Shown here in pieces: positions 33,104 to 41,235 of a stretch of 64,000 nucleotides of DNA. The position numbers and the translations under genes are program-made. The stretch lies in the NCBI GenBank assembly GCA_050246915.1, contig JBFWVD010000004.1, positions 79,027 to 143,026 of the forward strand, given 5' to 3'. Each line of letters begins with the position of its first letter. Position 1 is the first letter of the stretch. This stretch comes from JBFWVD01 sp050246915 (lineage in GTDB: Bacteria > Actinomycetota > Acidimicrobiia > Acidimicrobiales > Ilumatobacteraceae). Under the pieces are notes generated by a model that saw only the letters and a program-made list of their open reading frames with translations, did no database searches and was not told the DNA's origin.

Positions 33104-33147
33104 CTTTCAAGGTGGCGGCACGGGTTCGAATCCCGTTGGGGGTGCTC
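33104..33147 (+). repeat. attR: 44-bp direct repeat of the tRNA-Glu 3' half
   Basis: An exact copy of 29834-29877. It is followed at 33154 by the palindrome GGACCATGGTCC, perhaps part of the original tRNA downstream region. Confidence 0.9.
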
Positions 33148-33151
33148 ACAC

Positions 33152-33423
33152 CCGGACCATGGTCCCTGCGTCGACGGCAGAACCTCGGCGGCGCGCCGCG
33201 CGACCTCGTCGCTCACGAGCGGTTCGATGATGCACGTCTTGAAGAAGCGGTTGGCATTGGCGTCGCGCCGGGGATCGACCAGTGCGAGCCGACAGGCGGG
33301 ATACGGCGCCGCTGGCGAGTACGAGCATGTGTCAGACCGCGTGGTCGATCTGGCGATCTCGGATGCGGGTAGGTGACGTCGCTTCAACTCGTCGTACAGG
33401 TCACCGGGCAGGTACACCTGCAT
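33152..33423 (-). pseudogene. relic of a VapBC-type toxin-antitoxin pair
   Basis: Read leftward from ATG 33423 the frame begins MQVYLPGDLYDELKRRHLPASE, the typical N-terminus of a VapB-like antitoxin. It then loses similarity. Further on it encodes NRFFKTCIIEPLVSDEVARRAAEVL, which resembles the region before the last acidic residues of a PIN toxin, and runs into attR. The antitoxin C-terminus and most of the toxin are missing. It is transcribed toward attR. Confidence 0.45.
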
Positions 33424-33476
33424 AGACGCGCAGACCTTGGTGTGGGTGCAGCGGCCGATCGACCTGCTCGGGTGCT

Positions 33477-33821
33477 TCAGGGCAGCAGGGTGTACTCGGG
33501 GTTGGTGAGCTCGAGCAGCTTCACCCCGCGTGTGGCGACGCCCTCCACCACGATCTTGCGTCCGAGGGTCACGCCGCCGATGTCACGCCGCCCCGTCCAC
33601 ACCGCCACCACCGACCCGGTGTCGTCGGAGATCGTCACCGCCAGCGATGGGAGACCGTTGGTGGGTCGGGCGCGCATGCGCATCACCTGACCAGTCACCT
33701 TCACCCGCATGCGCGGTTGGGCGAGGTTGATGGCCACCACGCCGGCCAACGCAGCGTCGACGTTGGTCGCCGTCGGCGCGTCGGCCTTTGCCTTGGAACC
33801 GCGTCGGCCGAGCAGTGCCAT
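33477..33821 (-). CDS. OB-fold nucleic-acid-binding domain protein
   Basis: A 114-residue protein. A basic start (MALLGRRGSKAKAD) is followed by an OB-fold (RMRVKVTGQVMRMRARP, LAVTISDDTGSVVAVWTGRRDIGGVTLGRKIVVEGVA in pieces). Similar small OB proteins follow TrkA genes in actinobacteria; whether they bind nucleic acid or another ligand is unknown. Its ATG overlaps the stop of the upstream trkA gene (TGATG), so it belongs to the potassium locus transcript. Confidence 0.75.
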   Translation of the reverse strand: MALLGRRGSKAKADAPTATNVDAALAGVVAINLAQPRMRVKVTGQVMRMRARPTNGLPSLAVTISDDTGSVVAVWTGRRDIGGVTLGRKIVVEGVATRGVKLLELTNPEYTLLP

Positions 33822-34483
33822 CACCCCACCAGCACCTGTCGCACGTCGGCGTCGGCATCGGCGCCGACGAGCACGATGACCTCGTCGAGATCACGCAGCA
33901 CGGTGTCGCCGCGCGGCACCACGACGTGGCCGTCGCGGATCACCGCCACGATGGTCGACTCGCGCGGCAGGCCGAGGCTGGCCAGATCGCGTCCGATGGC
34001 CGGCGAACCCGATGCCAAGGTCACCTCGGCAAGTTTGGCGTTGCCGCGCTCGAACGACATGAGGCGCACGAACGACCCGACGCTGACCGCCTCTTCCACC
34101 ATGGCGGTGAGCAGATGCGGCGTCGACACCGACAGGTCCACGCCCCACATCTCGTTGTACATCCACTCGTTGTCGGGGTTGTTCACGCGAGCGACGACGC
34201 GCGGCACGCCGAACTCCTGCTTGGCCAGCAACGAGATGACGAGGTTGTCCTCATCGTCACCGGTGACCGCGGCGACGACATCGGCGTCGATGCACCCGGC
34301 ATCGGTGAGCGTCTTGATCTCGCACGCGTCACCGATCTTCCACGTGATGGCGTCGTTGTCGCGGAAGTGACGCTTGACGAGGTCGGCGGTCTGATCGATG
34401 AGGGTTACCTCGTGACCGGAACCTTGGAGTTGGCGGGCCATGTGCCGCCCGACGCTGCCGGCGCCGGCGATGACGACCTTCAT
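33821..34483 (-). CDS. trkA: TrkA-type K+ regulatory protein (RCK), second copy
   Basis: A 220-residue single-RCK protein with an RCK_N Rossmann domain (MKVVIAGAGSVGRHMARQL, GDACEIKTLTDAG, AVTGDDEDNLVISLLAKQ) and an RCK_C domain (KLAEVTLASGSPAIGRDLASL). Such proteins bind NAD(H) or nucleotides and gate K+ transporters. It corresponds to CeoC of mycobacteria. Both ends overlap neighbours by one base (TGATG), indicating strict translational coupling with the first trkA gene and the OB-fold gene. Confidence 0.9.
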   Translation of the reverse strand: MKVVIAGAGSVGRHMARQLQGSGHEVTLIDQTADLVKRHFRDNDAITWKIGDACEIKTLTDAGCIDADVVAAVTGDDEDNLVISLLAKQEFGVPRVVARVNNPDNEWMYNEMWGVDLSVSTPHLLTAMVEEAVSVGSFVRLMSFERGNAKLAEVTLASGSPAIGRDLASLGLPRESTIVAVIRDGHVVVPRGDTVLRDLDEVIVLVGADADADVRQVLVG

Positions 34484-35136
34484 CAGTGACCTCCACCGTG
34501 AGAAGCGAACAAGTCCTCGCGGGCTGCAGCGGAGGACAGCACGACATGCAGCACGTCGTCTTGTTGCACGAGCATCCCGGGCGCCGGGATCTGGGGCTGG
34601 CCCAGGCGGGTGAGCAGCATGACGCGTGCGCCGGCGTGCTCCAATTGGGCGACGGTCCGACCGGCGGCGCTGCCCGGCACCTTGCGCTCGGCCAACACAT
34701 ACTGCGATGACGGGTCGATCCAGTCCACCGACTCGTGACCCGGGAGAACATGGCGCAGCGCCCGCCCTGCGGTCCATGCCACCGAGGCGACTGTCGGGAT
34801 GCCGAGCCGCTCGTAGATCGCGGCGCGTTTGGGGTCGTAGATGCGGGCCATGACCCGATCGACCCCGAACGTCTCGCGCGCGACTCGGGCGATGAGGATG
34901 TTGGAGTTGTCACCACTGGTGACTGCCATGACCGCGCTCTCGGCGGTCACCCCGGCCCGGGTCAGCAACCCACGGTCGAAACCGACGCCGACCATTGTTC
35001 GACCGCCGAAGTCTCCCCCGAGCCGATCGAAGGCCGTGGACTTCTTGTCGATCACGACCACGTCGTGACCGGCCTCCACCAACTCGAGCGCGACCGTCGA
35101 GCCGACGCGCCCACAACCCACTACGACGACGTGCAT
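34483..35136 (-). CDS. trkA: TrkA-type K+ regulatory protein (RCK), first copy
   Basis: 217 residues with RCK_N (MHVVVVGCGRVGSTVALEL, IDKKSTAFDRLG, AVTSGDNSNILIARVAR) and RCK_C (VLAERKVPGSAAGRTVAQL, IPAPGMLVQQDDVLHVV). The GxGxxG nucleotide loop is GCGRVG. It corresponds to CeoB. It follows the KimA-like gene by 21 bases with AAAGAGG upstream of ATG 35136, so permease and two RCK subunits are made together. In Trk/Ktr systems two RCK halves form the gating ring. Confidence 0.9.
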   Translation of the reverse strand: MHVVVVGCGRVGSTVALELVEAGHDVVVIDKKSTAFDRLGGDFGGRTMVGVGFDRGLLTRAGVTAESAVMAVTSGDNSNILIARVARETFGVDRVMARIYDPKRAAIYERLGIPTVASVAWTAGRALRHVLPGHESVDWIDPSSQYVLAERKVPGSAAGRTVAQLEHAGARVMLLTRLGQPQIPAPGMLVQQDDVLHVVLSSAAAREDLFASHGGGH

Positions 35137-35157
35137 CAGACGTGCGCCTCTTTCTGC

Positions 35158-37026
35158 TCAAGCATCGGTGACAACACCGTGATTCATGTGAACGGGTACC
35201 GACACCACGGCCGTGTGCGGTCGATGCAACAGCCGGGCCTTGAGCGCGAACGCGCTGCCGTTGTGCAGCCACTGGCTCTTCCAGCTGGTGACGAACTCGG
35301 GGATGACCACCGTTATCATGTCATCGCCGTACAACTGATCGAGTTCGTCGATGAACCCCATGACCGGCCGGGTGAGCTCACGGTAGGGCGAGTACACCGT
35401 GTGGAGCTCGATGGGCACCTTGTGATCGGCCCACTGCTTCTCGATGCGTTGACGATCCTCGTCATCGGTGGCCACCGTGACGGCCATGAGGCGATCGGGG
35501 TTCAGCGATCGGGCGTATTGGATGCCGTGCAGCACGCCTTTGTTGATGCCGCCGACCAGCACGATCATCGTGTGTGTCTCGCGCCGTGGCCAGTAGCCGA
35601 CGTCGACCTTGAGCGCTTCGCGTCCCCGCTCGTAGTGGCGGCCGATGGACCGGAAGATCGTCACCATGATCGGGATGAGCAGCGCCGGGATCCAGGCGCC
35701 TTCGGTGAACTTCGAGACCACCACGATCACCGCGATCATGCCGGTGGTGACGGCACCGATGGCGTTGATCACCATGCCGATGCGCCAGTTGGGCTCGCGG
35801 TGTTTGAGGTGATGGCGCACCATGCCGCTCTGGCTGAGCGTGAAGCCGGTGAACACGCCGAACGCGTACAACGGGATGAGCTTGGAGATGTCGCCGTTGA
35901 AGGCCACGATCAATGCGCTGGCCACGACAGCGAGGAAGAGCACCCCGTTGGAGAACACCAGGCGAGCACCGCGATTGAAGAACTGCCGGGGGAGGAACCC
36001 ATCTCTGGCCACGATCGAGGCCAAACGGGGGAAGTCGGCGTAGGCGGTGTTGGCGGCCAGGATCAAGATGAGGAACGTGGCGATCATCGTCAGCCAGAAC
36101 ATGACGCCCTTGCCCCCGTAGAGGTATTGGGCCATGAGGCCGAGGCCGTTGCCGTCCTCCTCACCGCGGTAGGGCTTGAGGTGTGATGCCAGGATCGACA
36201 CGCCGAGGAAACAGCTGCCCAAGATGCCGCCCATCCACATGAGCGTGGTGGCGGCGTTCTTGCTCTCGGGTTTGGCGAAGGCCGGCACGCCGTTGGACAC
36301 GGCCTCGACACCGGAGAGCGCCACCGCTCCCGACGAGAACGCTCGCAGCAACATGAACAGCCCGAGCGTTCCGGTCTGTTTGCTGAGTTCCACCGCATCC
36401 TCGCTCAGCAGCGACTCGGGGATGGGGCCGATGTCCTGCACGAAGATGCGGTACAGGCCGACCACGATCAACGTGATGAGCATGAGGATGTAGAAGTACG
36501 TCGGTCCGGCGAAGGCCGCGCCGCTCTCCTTCACGCCACGCAAGTTGACGATCGTCATCAACAGCACACAGGCCAAGCAGACCGGTACCGTCCATTTCGA
36601 GTCGAAGCCCGTGGCGGTGCGGATGGCGAGCACGCCACCGGCCACGCTCACCGCCACCGTGAGGATGTAGTCCACGAGCAGCGATGCCCCCGCGACCAGT
36701 GACGGCGTCACGCCCAGGTTCTCGCGGCTCACGATGTAGGCACCACCGCCGGAGGGGTAGGCCGTGATCGTCTGGCGGTAGCTGAGCACCACGATGAGCA
36801 TCAGGGCGCACACCACGAGCGCGATGGGAACCAGCGTGCGATAGGCGGTGGTGCCGACGCTCGCCTGGAGCAGGATCACCACGAGGATCTCGTCGGTGGC
36901 ATACGCCGTCGACGAGATGGCGTCCGATGCGAACACCGGCAGGGCGATCTTCTTGCTCAGCCGCTGATGGTGCTCGTCCGCGCTCGAGATGGGTGAGCCG
37001 AGGAGGATGTTTTTGAGTCTTGGCAT
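35158..37026 (-). CDS. KimA-like APC-superfamily potassium importer
   Basis: A 622-residue permease with about 12 membrane helices and a ~150-residue C-terminal cytosolic domain. Strong resemblance to Bacillus KimA (YdaO): FASDAISSTAYATDEIL, LSYRQTITAYPSGGGAYIVSRENLG in pieces, AGASLLVDYILTVAVSVAGG, GVEAVSNGVPAF, ILAANTAYADFPRLASI, and IPLYAFGVFTGFTLSQSGM. KimA is an H+/K+ symporter regulated by c-di-AMP in Firmicutes. Here it sits between kdpDE and two trkA genes, so K+ uptake is a well-supported guess. ATG 37026 starts the conserved MPRLKNILLG. Confidence 0.85.
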   Translation of the reverse strand: MPRLKNILLGSPISSADEHHQRLSKKIALPVFASDAISSTAYATDEILVVILLQASVGTTAYRTLVPIALVVCALMLIVVLSYRQTITAYPSGGGAYIVSRENLGVTPSLVAGASLLVDYILTVAVSVAGGVLAIRTATGFDSKWTVPVCLACVLLMTIVNLRGVKESGAAFAGPTYFYILMLITLIVVGLYRIFVQDIGPIPESLLSEDAVELSKQTGTLGLFMLLRAFSSGAVALSGVEAVSNGVPAFAKPESKNAATTLMWMGGILGSCFLGVSILASHLKPYRGEEDGNGLGLMAQYLYGGKGVMFWLTMIATFLILILAANTAYADFPRLASIVARDGFLPRQFFNRGARLVFSNGVLFLAVVASALIVAFNGDISKLIPLYAFGVFTGFTLSQSGMVRHHLKHREPNWRIGMVINAIGAVTTGMIAVIVVVSKFTEGAWIPALLIPIMVTIFRSIGRHYERGREALKVDVGYWPRRETHTMIVLVGGINKGVLHGIQYARSLNPDRLMAVTVATDDEDRQRIEKQWADHKVPIELHTVYSPYRELTRPVMGFIDELDQLYGDDMITVVIPEFVTSWKSQWLHNGSAFALKARLLHRPHTAVVSVPVHMNHGVVTDA

Positions 37027-37095
37027 AGGTACCGATCGATCGGCTCGCAAACCATGCCGGGTTGGCGCGGGCGCTGTCCGATCCTTAGCGCGTTC

Positions 37096-37782
37096 TTAGC
37101 GGCCTTCTGGCGGTTGGAACCGGTACCCCATCCCTGACTCGGTCAGAAAATAGCGAGGACGTCCGGGCTCGGGTTCGAGCTTGCGGCGGATGTGGGCCAT
37201 GTGGACGCGCAGGTAGTTGGTCTCGTCGCCGTACTGGGGACCCCACACCTGCTGCAGCAACTCCCTTCCCGACACCAGGCGACCGGCGTTGCGTACCAGC
37301 ACCTCGACCAGGTGCCACTCGGTGGGGGTGAGCTTCACCTCACCGTGGGCGGTCGTGACTCGTCGGGCGGCGAGATCGAACGTCATGTCCGGCGTGATCA
37401 CCGTGGGAGCCTCTTCGGCCGGGGCACTGCGACGGAGTGCGGCACGAAGCCGGGCCAGCAGTTCTCCCATGCCGAACGGCTTCGAGACGTAGTCGTCGGC
37501 GCCGGCGTCGAGCGCAGCGATCTTGTCGTACTCACCATCTCGTGCCGACAGCACGATGATGGGGATCTGGGTCCAATGGCGAAGCGATCGGATCACTTCG
37601 AGGCCCGACACGCCGGGAAGACCCAGGTCGACGATGACGGCATCGGGCCGGTTGGCCACCGCCAGTTCCAGCGCTCGCTCGCCGGTGGCGGCCAGGTCGA
37701 CCTCGTAGGAGCGGGCCTTCAGGTTGGCGCCCAGGGTACGTAGCAGATGCGGTTCGTCGTCGACGCACAAGATGCGTGTCAT
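37096..37782 (-). CDS. kdpE: KdpE-like response regulator
   Basis: A 228-residue OmpR-type regulator. The receiver has acidic pocket CVDDE, phospho-acceptor Asp52 in VIVDLGLPG, LSARDGEYDK and Lys in SKPFGMGELLARLRAALRR. The C-terminal winged helix has LTPTEWHLVEVL, WGPQYGDETNYLRVHMAHIRRKLE and GMGYRF. The DETNYLRV segment is typical of KdpE. ATG 37782 overlaps the kdpD stop by four bases. No kdpFABC pump is present, so the adjacent KimA-like gene, 70 bases downstream on the same strand, is the likely target. Confidence 0.9.
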   Translation of the reverse strand: MTRILCVDDEPHLLRTLGANLKARSYEVDLAATGERALELAVANRPDAVIVDLGLPGVSGLEVIRSLRHWTQIPIIVLSARDGEYDKIAALDAGADDYVSKPFGMGELLARLRAALRRSAPAEEAPTVITPDMTFDLAARRVTTAHGEVKLTPTEWHLVEVLVRNAGRLVSGRELLQQVWGPQYGDETNYLRVHMAHIRRKLEPEPGRPRYFLTESGMGYRFQPPEGR

Positions 37783-40310
37783 CGCATCGCCATCGGGAGG
37801 GTCACCACGGCCGTGAGTCCACCGCGGGGTGTGTCGCGCAGATCGAGCGCCCCGCCCATGGCCACCGTCAGTCCGTCGGCGATCGCCAAGCCGAGGCCGA
37901 CTCCACCGTGTGCGCTCGAGTCGAGGAGACGATGGAAGGGACGCCGAACGGTGGAGCGGTTCTTGGGGTGGATGCCCGGGCCGTGGTCGATGACGTAGAT
38001 CTGCACGTCGCCGGAACGCTGATGAGCCATGACCTGCACCCGATCGTCGGGAGGTGACCAATCCACCGCATTGGTGACCAGGTTCGCCACGATGCGCTCC
38101 AACAGCGCGGGGTCCGCCGATACGTCGGCGATACCGGCTGGCAGGTTCAAACTCACCGTGGCGGCGCGATCGCCGAGGCTGTGCAGTGCGGCGGGCACGA
38201 CCTCCTCGAGCGACACTGGTCGGAGCACCGGGCGGACCACACCCGCCTGCAGTCGACTCATGTCGAGCAGGTTCGTCACGATCGCGGTGAGCCGATCGGT
38301 CTCGTCCTCGATGGAAGCCAGGAACTCATCGCGCGTCTCCTCGGGCCATCGCACGTCGTGTTGGCGCAATGACGAGACCGAGGCCTTGATGCTGGCCAAC
38401 GGCGATCGCAGGTCGTGCGAGACCGCTCGCAAGATCGCGGTGCGCAGCTCATCGGCGCGGCCGCGCGCGTCGGCTTCGGCGGCGATCGACGCGATGTGAT
38501 GTTGCTCGAGCGCCTTCGACAGCTGAAGCAGGAAGGCGCGCAGCACGCGGTGCTCGTCAGCGGTGAGCGTGCGGCCGCGCGCGGCCACTACCACGCCCGG
38601 TGCGATCGGTTCGGAGAAGTCGCCCTCGGCGCTCTCGATCGGAGCTCGGGGGCCAGACGTGGCCACCACATCGGTATCGCCGCCGTCCTCGTGCAGCACG
38701 GCGACTCCGTCGAGACCGAACGTGTCGCGCAGCAGGTCGGTGATCGACTGCAACGCATCGGGCCCCCCGGAACCGGCCAGAGCGGCCAGAGCCGCAGCCT
38801 CTCGACGTGCTCGCTCCGCCTCGACAGATCGCTGTGCGGCAACCGACACGAACGACGACACGATGACGGCGACCGACACGAACACTGCGAGCTCGATGGC
38901 GTTCTGGCCGTCGTTCACGCGCAGCGTGTGATAGGGCTCGATGAGGAACCAGTTGGCCAACAGCGGCGCGGCGACAGCGGCGATGACTCCGGGGAGACGA
39001 CCTCCCGTGGCCGAGATGGCAACCACTGCGAGCAGATACAGCGCAAGTGCAGTTGACACTGAGGTCATCTCGCGGGTGGCGACGAGTCCGACGGTGAGTG
39101 CAGCCAGGCCGATGGCCCCGAGCAACAATGCGCCGAGCTGGCGTCGTCGAGTGAGGACAGCCGGAGACCAGCGCCACGGTTGTTGACGTGACGAGTCCTC
39201 GGATCTCCGATGCGAGATCACGTGCACGTCGACGTCGGGAGTGCGGTGCAAGATCTCGTCGACGACGGAGCCGTGACGCGAACCGACGAAACCGCTGAGC
39301 CCCAACGCCCGCACCCAGCCCCGCACCCGGCCGCCTCCGGAGGTGCCGAGCACGAGTTGGGTCGCTCCCTCCGCCTCGGCGAACGACAGCAACGACGCGG
39401 CCACGTCGTCACCGTCGATCTCGTGGAAGGAACCACCCACGTCGTGCAGCAGTGCGCGATGGGCGTCCAACACCTCCGAGACCTCCGTGCTGTGTCGCTT
39501 GCGCACGTGCACGCCCGCCAGCGGCGCTCTTGAGCGCCGGGCGATGCGGGCAGCGCGTCGGATGACCGCATCGCACGTCGGGGCGCCGGTCACCGCCACG
39601 ACCACGTGTTCGCGTGCCTCGGTGATGTGCGATGCAATGACGGTTGACGGTTCCACGACATGCACCGCAACGTGGTCGGCCATCCAGAACAGCAGCAGCG
39701 AACGCAATTGTGCGAAGGCATCGGTGTTGAACAGCTCGGAGCTCGTCGGATCGAGATGGTCGCGTCCGAACACGTTCCCATGAGCGATGCGCCGACGGAT
39801 CGCTTCGGGGGTGATGTCCACCAACTCGATCTGATCGGCGCGTCGGAGGAACTCGTCGGGCACGTGGGCGTCGGGGCCGTGGCCCACGATGCGCTCAACG
39901 AGATCGGAGAGCGACTCGATGTGTTGCACCGTCAAGGTCGTGATCACGTCGATGCCGGCTTGCAAGATGGTCTCGACGTCCTGCCATCTATGAGCGTTGG
40001 GAGAACCGGGAGGGTTGTCGAAGGCGAGGTCGTCGATGATGACCGCGGCCGGACGGCGATCAACGATCGCCGCCACGTCGAGTGCTGTGCTCGATTCGGG
40101 GCATCGGCGCGACCGCGAGCAGTCGAGCGGATCGGTTCCGATGAGCTCGGCGAGCTTGGCCAACGTGGCAGGGCGGTCGTGGGTGGTGACGCAGCCGACC
40201 ATCACCGCTGCGCCGCGCGCTTGACGACGGATCGCCTCGTCGAGCATGGCGTATGTGGTGCCCGCGCCGGCGGCTGCACCGAGATGTATGCGCAGCGCGC
40301 CTCTGGCCAT
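37779..40310 (-). CDS. kdpD: KdpD-like sensor histidine kinase with altered P-loop
   Basis: 843 residues: an N-terminal KdpD domain (~1-210, with WQDVETILQAGIDVITTLTVQH in pieces), a USP-like domain (~225-365), four membrane helices (~385-485), a GAF-like segment, then HisKA with phospho-acceptor His632 in AVSHDLRSPLASIK. The HATPase has N box NLVTNAVDW and G boxes DHGPGI and GVGLGLAIADG. The N-terminal Walker A of KdpD (GxxxGVGKT) reads GAAAGAGTT here, so the lysine is replaced by Thr18. Kinase motifs are intact. It senses K+ or turgor in known systems. CAGACT lies six bases before ATG 40310. Confidence 0.88.
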   Translation of the reverse strand: MARGALRIHLGAAAGAGTTYAMLDEAIRRQARGAAVMVGCVTTHDRPATLAKLAELIGTDPLDCSRSRRCPESSTALDVAAIVDRRPAAVIIDDLAFDNPPGSPNAHRWQDVETILQAGIDVITTLTVQHIESLSDLVERIVGHGPDAHVPDEFLRRADQIELVDITPEAIRRRIAHGNVFGRDHLDPTSSELFNTDAFAQLRSLLLFWMADHVAVHVVEPSTVIASHITEAREHVVVAVTGAPTCDAVIRRAARIARRSRAPLAGVHVRKRHSTEVSEVLDAHRALLHDVGGSFHEIDGDDVAASLLSFAEAEGATQLVLGTSGGGRVRGWVRALGLSGFVGSRHGSVVDEILHRTPDVDVHVISHRRSEDSSRQQPWRWSPAVLTRRRQLGALLLGAIGLAALTVGLVATREMTSVSTALALYLLAVVAISATGGRLPGVIAAVAAPLLANWFLIEPYHTLRVNDGQNAIELAVFVSVAVIVSSFVSVAAQRSVEAERARREAAALAALAGSGGPDALQSITDLLRDTFGLDGVAVLHEDGGDTDVVATSGPRAPIESAEGDFSEPIAPGVVVAARGRTLTADEHRVLRAFLLQLSKALEQHHIASIAAEADARGRADELRTAILRAVSHDLRSPLASIKASVSSLRQHDVRWPEETRDEFLASIEDETDRLTAIVTNLLDMSRLQAGVVRPVLRPVSLEEVVPAALHSLGDRAATVSLNLPAGIADVSADPALLERIVANLVTNAVDWSPPDDRVQVMAHQRSGDVQIYVIDHGPGIHPKNRSTVRRPFHRLLDSSAHGGVGLGLAIADGLTVAMGGALDLRDTPRGGLTAVVTLPMAMR

Positions 40311-40316
40311 GGGCCC

Positions 40317-40322
40317 AGTCTG
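40317..40322 (-). promoter_or_regulatory. -10 element CAGACT for the kdpDE locus, leaderless
   Basis: On the minus strand CAGACT, six bases, then ATG 40310. It is likely the main promoter of kdpD-kdpE. Confidence 0.5.
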
Positions 40323-40360
40323 CCCGGCCGAGGGGAACGATCACCCAGCCTGCCCCCGTG

Positions 40361-40912
40361 TCAGCGTTGACGGAGGTGGATGTCACGCAGCACATCGGCG
40401 AACACGGGGTCCTCGAGGCCGCGGTGCGGCTGGGTGTAGTCGTCGGGTCGCCGCCAGCCCCGTGCCGCGACTGCATCGGTGCGGGTCCAGTCCACCAGGC
40501 AGACACGACTCAGGATCTTCCATTCGCCATTGCGCTTCTCGAAGTCGTCGAGGTAGCGGACGGCCCCGAGGAAGTCGAGAGCCGGCTTGTCCCCTCGGGC
40601 GCTCACACGGTGATAGGTCAGCGCGTAGGTCTCGGCGCGGGCCATGTCCCCGTTGGGCTCGATGAGGCAGTTGCCCATGAAGTGCATGGTCCGCTCCCAG
40701 GCGCCCAGTCCTGAGGTGATGTACTCGATGAACCCGTCGATCCCTCCTCGGTAGTCACCGTGGTCGTCGGTGCCGTCAGGGTGGTAGCAGCTGCGCACGA
40801 GGTCGTACTGGAGGCGGTCGATGCCGCGGGCGTAGCGGTAGATGACCTCACGGATCTCCTCTTTGTCCATCAGCCAACTCAGACGGCGCTCGACGGATGA
40901 TGCATCGGACAT
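40361..40912 (-). CDS. NTF2-like (SnoaL_4-type) protein
   Basis: A 183-residue protein with the alpha+beta cone start LMDKEEIREVIYRYARGIDRLQYDLVRSCYHPDGTDDHG (in pieces), then FIEYITSGLGAWERTMHFMGNCLIE. This pattern is shared with ring-hydroxylating dioxygenase beta-subunit-like and steroid isomerase-like proteins. A conserved Tyr/Asp/His set (YRYARGID, CYHPDG) could be catalytic. ATG 40912 has GGGGGAG six bases upstream. It lies upstream of kdpD on the same strand with a 50-base gap, and no functional link is evident. Confidence 0.75.
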   Translation of the reverse strand: MSDASSVERRLSWLMDKEEIREVIYRYARGIDRLQYDLVRSCYHPDGTDDHGDYRGGIDGFIEYITSGLGAWERTMHFMGNCLIEPNGDMARAETYALTYHRVSARGDKPALDFLGAVRYLDDFEKRNGEWKILSRVCLVDWTRTDAVAARGWRRPDDYTQPHRGLEDPVFADVLRDIHLRQR

Positions 40913-41235
40913 CGTTCACTCCCCCACGGACGAAGGGGCCGACGTGATGCCGACCCCCGACGGCAGCGATCACTGTGTCGCCTCGGGCTCGTCGAGGCAA
41001 GTGGAGACGGAGGTCCCAACCCAGCGGCGCCTACCCATCGACAATCAGCGCCAGTTGCCGGGAGCCACGGGGGTCGGTCCGGCATCACCGTTCCCCAGTG
41101 AGGATCTTCGGGTGATAGGAAACGGGCTGCGCTCCTCGTCGGGCACAGCCCGGAACTGATCGGCCCTTGCCACGGGGCCTGCCCATTGCTCTACCTTGCC
41201 CGTGAGCCATCTCCTTCTTGGCAGGGCGAATCCTC
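40913..41235. other. intergenic region between divergent genes
   Basis: 323 bases with no convincing coding sequence. It must hold the promoters of the NTF2-like gene (leftward) and the secreted protein gene (rightward). A CGGGCT/AGCCCG inverted repeat occurs near 41130-41155, but nothing more specific was recognised. Confidence 0.5.

Larger units (their letters stand above)
29834..33147. mobile_element. decayed tRNA-Glu-integrated element, ~3.3 kb
   Basis: Bounded by the 44-bp attL and attR repeats, 3,270 bp apart. It contains, in order: a terminator-like hairpin, the N-terminal part of a tyrosine integrase, a ribbon-helix-helix/PIN toxin-antitoxin pair, and three tandem lipoprotein paralogues, the last truncated. 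The integrase has lost its catalytic domain, so the element cannot excise on its own. The intact tRNA is at the left end, as expected when the element supplies a new tRNA 3' half. Confidence 0.85.
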
